A stretch of 13,708 bases of DNA from CAYMJV01 sp964390545 (GTDB taxonomy: Bacteria; Desulfobacterota; BSN033; UBA1163), in contig CAYMJV010000074.1 of assembly GCA_964390545.1 (NCBI GenBank), positions 1 through 13,708 on the forward strand. Reading direction: 5' to 3'. How positions within the stretch are numbered: the first letter of the stretch is position 1; the number at the start of each line of letters is the position of its first letter. The position numbers were made by a program, and so were the translations under genes. Shown here one piece after another: positions 7,577 through 12,698 of the stretch. A model generated the notes under the pieces. That model had not been told where the DNA came from. It saw only the letters and a program-made list of their open reading frames with translations, and made no database searches.

Positions 7577-8407
7577 ATGAATGAAGTCAGAATAGGAGAG
7601 ATTCGAATCGGAAACGGAAACCCTTTGGTCTTGATCGCAGGGCCCTGTGTCATTGAAAATGAGGAAGTCACCTTAGAGACGGCCAGAAGATTGAAGGAGA
7701 TCTGTGCTGACCTTAACATTCCGTTTATTTTCAAAAGTTCATTTGATAAGGCAAACCGAACCTCCCTCTCCTCGTTTAGAGGGCCGGGGATCGAGAAAGG
7801 GCTGAAGATCTTGGAAGATATCCGAAAGAAGCTTTCGGTGCCAATCATGTCTGATATCCATTCCGTAGATCAGGTAAAACCTGCCTCCGAGGTTCTCGAT
7901 CTCCTTCAGATTCCGGCTTTTCTCTGTCGGCAGACCGACTTAATCCTATTATCCTCAAAGACCGGAAAGCCGGTCAATGTAAAGAAAGGTCAGTTTCTCT
8001 CTCCCTGGGATGTGAAGAATATTATCGAGAAGTTTGTCTCCACAGGAAACACCAAACTTTTGATCACAGAGCGAGGCACTTCCTTCGGATATAACAACCT
8101 GGTGGTCGATTTCAGGGGACTGCCGATCATCCGGTCCTTCGGACAGCCGGTGATCTTCGATGTGACTCATAGTCTCCAACTGCCAGGAGGCGAAGGAAAC
8201 CGTTCTGGGGGACAGAAGGAATTTGCAGCGCCCTTGATGAGGGCAGGTGTTGGAGCAGGGGTGGATGGATTATTTATTGAAGTCCATCCTGAACCGGGTC
8301 GCGCTCTTTGTGACGGCGCCAATATGATTCCCCTTGCTGAAACGAAAGGCCTTCTCAAACAGGCCAAAGCCATCCATGATCTGGTCGCGAAAGGGGAGGG
8401 TGCCTAA
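7577..8407 (+). CDS. kdsA: 3-deoxy-8-phosphooctulonate synthase, metal-dependent type
   Basis: KdsA condenses phosphoenolpyruvate with arabinose 5-phosphate to Kdo 8-phosphate, the start of the Kdo branch of LPS core synthesis. At 276 residues it has normal length. The sequence shows the metal-dependent class: Cys24 in AGPCVIE (an Asn stands here in the metal-free E. coli type), His198 in DVTHS, Glu235 in FIEVHPEP and Asp246 in CDGANM. The spacing of these four (174, 37, 11) is the same as that recalled for Aquifex aeolicus (Cys11, His185, Glu222, Asp233). FKSSFDKANRTS is the KdsA-specific substrate loop and separates it from DAHP synthase. kdsC begins one base after the stop, so the pair is surely cotranscribed. 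Confidence 0.97.
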   Translation: MNEVRIGEIRIGNGNPLVLIAGPCVIENEEVTLETARRLKEICADLNIPFIFKSSFDKANRTSLSSFRGPGIEKGLKILEDIRKKLSVPIMSDIHSVDQVKPASEVLDLLQIPAFLCRQTDLILLSSKTGKPVNVKKGQFLSPWDVKNIIEKFVSTGNTKLLITERGTSFGYNNLVVDFRGLPIIRSFGQPVIFDVTHSLQLPGGEGNRSGGQKEFAAPLMRAGVGAGVDGLFIEVHPEPGRALCDGANMIPLAETKGLLKQAKAIHDLVAKGEGA

Positions 8408-8408
8408 G

Positions 8409-8954
8409 ATGAAGGCATTGGATGCGAAGGCCCGAAAGATCAGGATGCTTCTTCTGGATGTGGATGGGGTCATGACCGACGGAGGAATCTTGCTAGGATC
8501 TGACTCGATCGAATTGAAGAAATTTCATGCCCACGATGGCATGGGAATCGCCCTCGCCAAGGCTGCGGGGATATTGATCGGAATCCTCACCGGGAGAGAT
8601 TCCGAAGCTGTAAGGAGGCGAGCAAAGGAACTCGAGATCGACGAGATCCAGCAAGGAACCATTGATAAGGAGAAGGGTTATGAAGCAATCCTCAAAAAGT
8701 ATAGCCTGAAAGACGAGGAGATCGCCTATGTCGGTGATGACCTTCTGGACATTCCCATTTTAAGAAGGGCAGGGCTCTCGATCTGTGTAGCTAATGGAGT
8801 GGAAGAAGCGAAGAAGGTTTCCCATTATGTCACCAAAAAGAAGGGTGGCGAGGGTGCGGTAAGAGAAGCAGTGGAGAAGATTCTTACAGGAAAGGGAAAA
8901 AAGAAGGAGGCGATTCTTTCACTCCTCAGCTGGGCAAAAGAGAGAGGGGAATGA
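8409..8954 (+). CDS. kdsC: 3-deoxy-manno-octulosonate-8-phosphatase
   Basis: KdsC removes the phosphate from Kdo 8-phosphate, the product of KdsA encoded just upstream. It belongs to the cap-less C0 group of the HAD superfamily. DVDGVMTDG has the nucleophile Asp17 and the acid Asp19; LTGRDS is motif II and YVGDDLLDIPIL is motif IV. The 181 residues match the family. The ATG at 8409 lies one base past the kdsA stop, with GGGGAGGG (8393-8400) inside kdsA as ribosome binding site. A GTG at 8400 in the same frame is less likely. The last about 15 residues (after KKKEAI) are less typical. The stop overlaps the next start by four bases (ATGA). Confidence 0.95.
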   Translation: MKALDAKARKIRMLLLDVDGVMTDGGILLGSDSIELKKFHAHDGMGIALAKAAGILIGILTGRDSEAVRRRAKELEIDEIQQGTIDKEKGYEAILKKYSLKDEEIAYVGDDLLDIPILRRAGLSICVANGVEEAKKVSHYVTKKKGGEGAVREAVEKILTGKGKKKEAILSLLSWAKERGE

Positions 8955-9643
8955 GGGTTTTAGATAAGAGAGTGAAAAAGGTCCTGAAAGGTCGGCCGAT
9001 TCAAGGGTTCTTATTCCTCGCCTTCCTCTGTGGGATCCTGCTTACCTCCGAAGGAAGAACCGAGACGAAACCTAATTTAGTAATTCTGCCCTTCCTTGTC
9101 GAGCGAGTGCAGGATCCAGAAAAAGGAGTCGTCTGTCCTGTTTGTAAAGGAATTCGTCGATCAGGAGATATCTTGCCCGGCGCGCAGAACACACTGACCC
9201 AATTCCTTTATACAAAAATGGAGGCCGGCGGAACCTTTCAAATCATTCCGCATAAGAAAGTAGAGGAGATTCTTCTCCCATCGGAGAGGAAGCCTATGGG
9301 GGAAAGACCTGTCTCCGCATCCATACAGATGGGAAAGAAGTTGAATGCCGATTTCGTATTTATCGGCAACCTCTTTCTTTTCGAGGAAAGAATGGGGTCT
9401 TCTCTAGGAGTGGAACGTCCAGCCGCTGTGAGCTTTGATCTCCATCTTTTTCGGTTGAGGGATGAGAAGATGGTCTGGATGGGGAAATTTGATGAGACCC
9501 AGAGGCCCCTCAGTGAGAATCTGTTAAAAATAGGGTCATTTATCAGAAGAAAGGGTTCTTGGCTGACGGCTGCAGAATTGGCAAGCGTTGGCATGGATGA
9601 AATATTGGGAAAACTCCCCGGGCTGCAAGAACTTGACCAATAG
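8951..9643 (+). CDS. Unrecognised exported or membrane-anchored protein with a CxxC motif, possibly CsgG/TolB_N-like
   Basis: I do not recognise this 230-residue protein with certainty. A basic N terminus followed by a hydrophobic stretch (about residues 17-32) looks like a signal peptide or anchor. Cys27 lies in it, but the residues before it (AFL) do not make a good lipobox. After that, NLVILPF (42-48) resembles the first strand of CsgG, LpoB and TolB N-terminal domains, and ADFVFIGN (133-140) with WMGKFDETQ (176-184) fits later strands of that fold; this is inference by eye. CPVC at 62-65 is an unusual insert for such a fold and could bind metal or form a disulfide. Translation is probably coupled to kdsC (ATGA overlap). 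The position suggests an envelope role; LptC often follows kdsC, but this sequence is not LptC-like. Confidence 0.6.
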   Translation: MRVLDKRVKKVLKGRPIQGFLFLAFLCGILLTSEGRTETKPNLVILPFLVERVQDPEKGVVCPVCKGIRRSGDILPGAQNTLTQFLYTKMEAGGTFQIIPHKKVEEILLPSERKPMGERPVSASIQMGKKLNADFVFIGNLFLFEERMGSSLGVERPAAVSFDLHLFRLRDEKMVWMGKFDETQRPLSENLLKIGSFIRRKGSWLTAAELASVGMDEILGKLPGLQELDQ

Positions 9644-9683
9644 TCATTTCCTAATGAAAATTGAAACATTCAAAACTAATGAA

Positions 9684-9827
9684 CCCGTAAAAAGCAAAGA
9701 ATTATCTTTTTTGGTCATTCCCGCGGAAGCGGGAATCCGGGAAGTTCAAATCTTTCTGGACTCCTGCTGGAGTTTACCCCGTACTTGATACGGGGCAGGA
9801 GCGACAACTTTTCGGACTTTTTACGGG
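9684..9827 (+). repeat. 144-bp composite palindromic element with 11-bp terminal inverted repeats
   Basis: CCCGTAAAAAG (9684-9694) and CTTTTTACGGG (9817-9827) are perfect inverted ends. Three small hairpins lie inside: ATTCCCGC (9717-9724) with GCGGGAAT (9729-9736); CTCC with GGAG within 9761-9772; and CCCCGTA (9777-9783) with TACGGGG (9789-9795). The GTCATTCCCGC...GCGGGAATCC part resembles a dispersed repeat I recall from many proteobacteria. No protein is encoded. The rest of the 241-base gap before hisA holds only a short AT-rich stretch and the hisA ribosome binding site. Confidence 0.8.
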
Positions 9828-9884
9828 ACTACCAAAATTAGTCAAGCCGTTTTTGACTTAGTATTTTTCATTGAGGGTTTGATC

Positions 9885-10640
9885 ATGATCATCATCCCTG
9901 CCGTGGATTTGAAGGATGGAAGATGTGTGAGGCTCTCCCAGGGCAGGATGGATCAAGAATCGGTCTATTCGGAAGATCCAGTTCAAATGGCGATGCGTTG
10001 GGAGTCAATGGGTGCAGAGAGGCTTCATGTGGTTGATCTTAATGGGGCGGTGACTGGAACGCCGGTTCATCAGTCGCTGATTAAGGAAATTGCAAATTCC
10101 ATCCGAATTCCCGTGGAGGTGGGCGGTGGGATTCGGAATCTAGAGACGATCGAAACCTATCTTTCTTTGGGGGTCGAATGGGTGATCTTGGGGACAGTGG
10201 CCCTCCGTAATTGTTCACTGGTGGAAAAAGCCTGCCGGCAGTTTCCGAGAAGGGTGATCCTTGGGATCGATGCCAGAAAGGGAAAGGTGGCCATTCAGGG
10301 TTGGAAGGAAGAAATTTCTTTAGAGGCGATTGAATTAGCCATCCAGTTTGAAGGATTGGGGCTGTCTGCAATCATCTTTACTGACATTGAGCGCGATGGG
10401 ATGAGCACGGGTTTAAATTCAGAGATGACAGGTGCTCTCGCTCGGGCCATTTCAATCCCCGTGATTGCTTCAGGAGGAGTATCCAAAATAGAAGAGATTG
10501 AGCATCTCATGGCAATAGAATCCGATGGAGTGATCGGAGTCATTGTGGGCCGAGCCCTTTACACAGGCGGGATTGATCTGGAAAAGGCAATCCGCATGAC
10601 CAAATCCCCCTCCATCCCCCTTTTTCAAAGGGGGAAGTGA
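9885..10640 (+). CDS. hisA: ProFAR isomerase (phosphoribosylformimino-AICAR-phosphate isomerase)
   Basis: HisA carries out the Amadori rearrangement of ProFAR to PRFAR, the substrate of HisF/HisH. The TIM-barrel fold has the acid-base pair Asp8 (IIIPAVDLKDG) and Asp129 (GIDARKGKVAIQGW). VEVGGGIRN and VIASGGVS are the two phosphate-binding loops. The ATG at 9885 gives the standard N terminus and has GAGGG upstream; a TTG two codons earlier is in frame but superfluous. At 251 residues it is about ten longer than usual: residues 240-251 (KSPSIPLFQRGK) are translated from the palindromic element at 10603-10679. The barrel itself looks complete, so the tail probably does no harm. Confidence 0.96.
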   Translation: MIIIPAVDLKDGRCVRLSQGRMDQESVYSEDPVQMAMRWESMGAERLHVVDLNGAVTGTPVHQSLIKEIANSIRIPVEVGGGIRNLETIETYLSLGVEWVILGTVALRNCSLVEKACRQFPRRVILGIDARKGKVAIQGWKEEISLEAIELAIQFEGLGLSAIIFTDIERDGMSTGLNSEMTGALARAISIPVIASGGVSKIEEIEHLMAIESDGVIGVIVGRALYTGGIDLEKAIRMTKSPSIPLFQRGK

Positions 10641-10679
10641 TAAGTCACCTCCCTTTTGTAAAGGGAGGGGGGAGGGATT
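10603..10679 (+). repeat. Two-hairpin palindromic element, copy 2, over the hisA end
   Basis: This copy has an intact first hairpin, CCCCCTTT (10616-10623) with AAAGGGGG (10627-10634), and a second, CTCCCTTT (10649-10656) with AAAGGGAG (10660-10667). The ends AATCCCCC and GGGATT match those of copy 1 at 7464-7561, in the same orientation. Its left half is read as the last residues of HisA, and the stop TGA (10638-10640) lies between the two hairpins. The 66 bases from its end to hisF are AT-rich and hold only the hisF ribosome binding site. Confidence 0.87.
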
Positions 10680-10745
10680 ATTACTTTTTCGATTTTTTCT
10701 TTTTCAACGAGGCAAATTACCAACAAAGCAAAAAGGACTCCCAAG

Positions 10746-11501
10746 ATGTTAGCTAAACGGATCATCCCTTGTCTCGATGTGAAGGATGGAAGGGTGGTGA
10801 AGGGAACCCAGTTCGTGGACTTGAAGGATGCAGGTGATCCGGTTGAGTATGCGAAGGCCTATGACCTACAGGGAGCAGATGAGATCGCCTTTTTAGATAT
10901 CACAGCCTCTTATGAGAAAAGAGATATCCTCATCGATATTGTTCGAAGGACAGCCGAGGAAATCTTCATCCCTCTCACGGTAGGAGGAGGGGTCAGGAAT
11001 TTAGAAGATATTCGGAAGCTCCTGAAGGCAGGAGCAGATAAGGTTTCGATCAATACGGCTGCTGTCAAGGATCCCCACTTTGTGGAAAGGGCATCCAAAC
11101 GTTTCGGAAGCCAGTGCATCGTCATCGCCATCGATGCAAAACGGAAAGGGGAGGGATGGGAGGTTTTTACGCATGGGGGAAGAGTTCCAACCGGGATCGA
11201 TGCACACCAGTGGGCAAAGCGAATGGAAGAGTTAGGGGCAGGGGAGATCCTGCTGACGAGTATGGATCGGGATGGGACAAAGGATGGCTACGACATCGAT
11301 TTGACTCGTACCATCTCGGAGCAGGTGGGCATCCCGGTCATTGCCTCAGGGGGTGTGGGTGCCCTGGAACACCTTTATGAGGGACTTGTCCACGGAAAGG
11401 CGGATGCAGTTCTAGCTGCTTCAATCTTCCATTATCGAGAATATACCATCTCTCAAGTCAAATCATTTCTCAAGGAGAGAGGAGTCGTTGTCCGAACATA
11501 G
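10746..11501 (+). CDS. hisF: Imidazole glycerol phosphate synthase, cyclase subunit
   Basis: HisF joins ammonia from HisH to PRFAR and cleaves the product to imidazole glycerol phosphate and AICAR, which links histidine to purine synthesis. At 251 residues it has the usual length. Asp11 (IIPCLDVKDGRVVKG) and Asp130 (AIDAKRKG) are the catalytic acid and base at the exact family positions. TVGGGVRN and VIASGGVG bind phosphate. The ribosome binding site AAAAGGA lies eight bases upstream. It is an ancient paralogue of the neighbouring hisA. The last 14 bases overlap the start of pgpA. hisI does not follow, unlike in many related clusters. Confidence 0.97.
   Translation: MLAKRIIPCLDVKDGRVVKGTQFVDLKDAGDPVEYAKAYDLQGADEIAFLDITASYEKRDILIDIVRRTAEEIFIPLTVGGGVRNLEDIRKLLKAGADKVSINTAAVKDPHFVERASKRFGSQCIVIAIDAKRKGEGWEVFTHGGRVPTGIDAHQWAKRMEELGAGEILLTSMDRDGTKDGYDIDLTRTISEQVGIPVIASGGVGALEHLYEGLVHGKADAVLAASIFHYREYTISQVKSFLKERGVVVRT
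11472..11484 (+). promoter_or_regulatory. Ribosome binding site for pgpA inside hisF
   Basis: AAGGAGAGAGGAG precedes the TTG at 11488. The second core (GGAG) is three bases away and the first (AAGGAG) ten, so either could serve. It supports the rare start codon, since there is no good later start in the frame before the conserved part of PgpA. Confidence 0.5.
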
Positions 11502-12027
11502 CCCCCTCACCCCACCCTCTCCCCTTGGGGGAGAGGGCAAGGGTGAGGGGAAGACGAATTACTTTATCCTCTTTCTTGCCGCTGGCTTTGGTGCTGGGTA
11601 CGTTCCCATCGCTCCAGGGACCGCTGGGACCCTGGTAGCCATCCCGATTTTTCTTGTCCTCTCTTCAATTCCTTTTCCTCTATACGAATTGACGATCCTC
11701 ACCTTTTTCTTCTTCGCCAGTTGGATTTCAGGTGAAGCCGAGAGATGCTGGGGAAGAAAAGACGATCCAAGGATCGTTATTGATGAGATCATGGGTTACG
11801 TGATTACCATGCTTTGGTTACCCAGGACAATCCTCTTCATCATCCTCGGTTTTCTTCTCTTTCGATTTTTTGATATTGTCAAACCACCTCCTATTCGGCT
11901 CTTGGAAAAGGTGGAAGGAGGTTATGGGGTGGTGTTGGATGATGTTTTGGCGGGAGTCTACTCGAATATTATTCTTCAAATCATTTCCTACTTCACCCTC
12001 TCCCCTGGTGGGAGAGGGGTAGGGTGA
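11488..12027 (+). CDS. pgpA: Phosphatidylglycerophosphatase A
   Basis: PgpA removes the phosphate from phosphatidylglycerophosphate at the inner membrane to give phosphatidylglycerol. Family motifs are YVPIAPGTAGT (residues 38-48), DEIMGY (99-104), FRFFDIVKPPP and LDDVLAG (150-156), with three or four hydrophobic segments between. The protein is 179 residues against about 160. The likely start is the TTG at 11488, overlapping hisF by 14 bases; no ATG or GTG follows before the conserved core at about residue 24. Residues 5-21 (SPLTPPSPLGGEGKGEG) and the last nine (TLSPGGRGVG region) are translated from two copies of one palindromic repeat. Which start is really used is uncertain. Confidence 0.9.
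   Translation: MSEHSPLTPPSPLGGEGKGEGKTNYFILFLAAGFGAGYVPIAPGTAGTLVAIPIFLVLSSIPFPLYELTILTFFFFASWISGEAERCWGRKDDPRIVIDEIMGYVITMLWLPRTILFIILGFLLFRFFDIVKPPPIRLLEKVEGGYGVVLDDVLAGVYSNIILQIISYFTLSPGGRGVG
11503..11550 (+). repeat. Palindromic repeat inside the 5' end of pgpA (CCCTCTCCCC type), copy A
   Basis: CCCCTCACCC (11503-11512) pairs with GGGTGAGGGG (11541-11550), and CCCTCTCCCC (11515-11524) with GGGGAGAGGG (11528-11537). Together they make a nearly continuous 20-pair hairpin. The repeat begins two bases after the hisF stop codon and stays in frame with pgpA. In mRNA this strong hairpin would lie just downstream of the pgpA start. Confidence 0.85.
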
Positions 12028-12034
12028 GGGGGGT
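11996..12034 (+). repeat. Palindromic repeat at the 3' end of pgpA (CCCTCTCCCC type), copy B
   Basis: CCCTCTCCC (11996-12004) pairs with GGGAGAGGG (12010-12018), followed by TAGGGTGAGGGG. The right half matches copy A, but the left outer arm is shortened, so this copy is partial. The pgpA stop (TGA, 12025-12027) lies in the right side. The repeat end supplies GGTGAGGA (12032-12039), which acts as ribosome binding site for the next gene. Confidence 0.78.
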
Positions 12035-12046
12035 GAGGATTTACAC

Positions 12047-12529
12047 ATGGAATTAGAAAAAACGATCGGCAATCTTTTGAGAAAGAAAGGCCGAACTCTA
12101 TCCATCGCTGAGTCGTGCACGGGAGGTTTGATCTGCGATCGCATCACCAACGTTTCAGGAAGTTCCGATTATTTTATGGGCGGAATGGTTACCTACAGCA
12201 ACGAGTCAAAAGCGGAGCATTTAGGGATTCCGTTAAATTATATAAAGAGGTATGGAGCTGTGAGTCCACAGGTGGCAAGAAGAATGGCGCAAGGGGTTCG
12301 AAAAGCTCTTCACACGACTTTCGGATTATCCACCACAGGTGTGGCAGGCCCCACAGGTGGAACAAAGAGATCTCCCGTCGGAAGAGTTTTCATTGGGTTT
12401 ACCAACGGGGAAAAAGCGTGGGTGAGAAAATTAGATTTAAAAGGGAACCGGAGAGAAATAAAAGAAAAGGCGACCGAGAAAGCCCTGCATTTTTTTTATG
12501 AGAGACTGATTCATTCCGGACATTTCTGA
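12047..12529 (+). CDS. pncC: CinA C-terminal domain protein, probable nicotinamide-nucleotide amidohydrolase
   Basis: This stand-alone CinA_C (PncC/YgaD) domain hydrolyses nicotinamide mononucleotide to nicotinate mononucleotide, recycling NAD breakdown products. The 160 residues cover the whole domain and lack the N-terminal molybdopterin-binding-like domain of full CinA. Motifs are IAESCTGG with the likely catalytic Ser23, TYSNESK with Lys55, and GVAGPTGGTKRSPVG with the family's AGP.GG loop. The ATG has TGAGGA eight bases upstream, derived from a palindromic repeat. It follows pgpA by 19 bases, a pairing common in Desulfobacterota and proteobacteria (pgpA-cinA-recA). The activity is inferred from the family. 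Confidence 0.9.
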   Translation: MELEKTIGNLLRKKGRTLSIAESCTGGLICDRITNVSGSSDYFMGGMVTYSNESKAEHLGIPLNYIKRYGAVSPQVARRMAQGVRKALHTTFGLSTTGVAGPTGGTKRSPVGRVFIGFTNGEKAWVRKLDLKGNRREIKEKATEKALHFFYERLIHSGHF

Positions 12530-12564
12530 AATATTGCTGATCCTTATTTGTGAATCTTTTCTTC

Positions 12565-12592
12565 TTGAAATATTCCTCTTTTGCTCCATAAT
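12565..12592 (+). promoter_or_regulatory. Candidate sigma-70 promoter for the dapA-like gene
   Basis: TTGAAA (12565-12570) and CATAAT (12587-12592) each match five of six consensus bases and are 16 bases apart. The site lies in the 169-base gap after pncC, 107 bases before the next start, upstream of two stem-loops. It is the best promoter-like pair seen in the gaps, but such matches arise by chance in AT-rich DNA. Confidence 0.35.
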
Positions 12593-12607
12593 AGGTTAAA
12601 AATGTAG

Positions 12608-12683
12608 CGTTCCGCTTAAACCGGAACGAAATACAAGATTGATTCGCCCCCTGCCTACCGCAGGCAGGCAATAAATGGGGGCG
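12608..12683 (+). repeat. Pair of stem-loops in the leader of the dapA-like gene
   Basis: The first stem is CGTTCCG (12608-12614) with CGGAACG (12622-12628). The second is nested: CGCCCCC (12645-12651) with GGGGGCG (12677-12683), enclosing CCTGCCT (12650-12656) with AGGCAGG (12662-12668), which shares a base or two with the outer arm. The second ends four bases before the ribosome binding site. The CCTGCCTACCGCAGGCAGG core looks like a dispersed repeat, so regulation is possible but not shown. It does not resemble the much larger lysine riboswitch. Confidence 0.6.
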
Positions 12684-12687
12684 CGAC

Positions 12688-12693
12688 AGGAGG
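12688..12693 (+). promoter_or_regulatory. Ribosome binding site of the dapA-like gene
   Basis: AGGAGG lies five bases before the ATG at 12699. An ATG at 12694 meets a stop after one more codon, so 12699 is the start. Confidence 0.8.
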
Positions 12694-12698
12694 ATGAG

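Noticed and set aside
9840..9866. AGTCAA / TTGACT hairpin followed by a T run as terminator, or TTGACT as a -35 box before hisA
   Set aside because: The stem is six pairs with low GC, and no -10 box lies at a suitable distance.
7464..10679. The two same-orientation repeat copies as ends of a composite transposon carrying kdsA-kdsC-hisA
   Set aside because: There is no transposase, the copies are short and differ, and hisA belongs to the his cluster. At most they could have aided recombination.
10680..10734. T-rich stretch after the repeat as an intrinsic terminator between hisA and hisF
   Set aside because: The T tracts are not directly after the hairpin, and ending transcription here would cut hisF off without any visible promoter.
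9684..12683. A CRISPR array or tandem repeat array in the repeat-rich half of the window
   Set aside because: The repeats are palindromes scattered between genes, with no regular repeat-spacer pattern and no cas genes.
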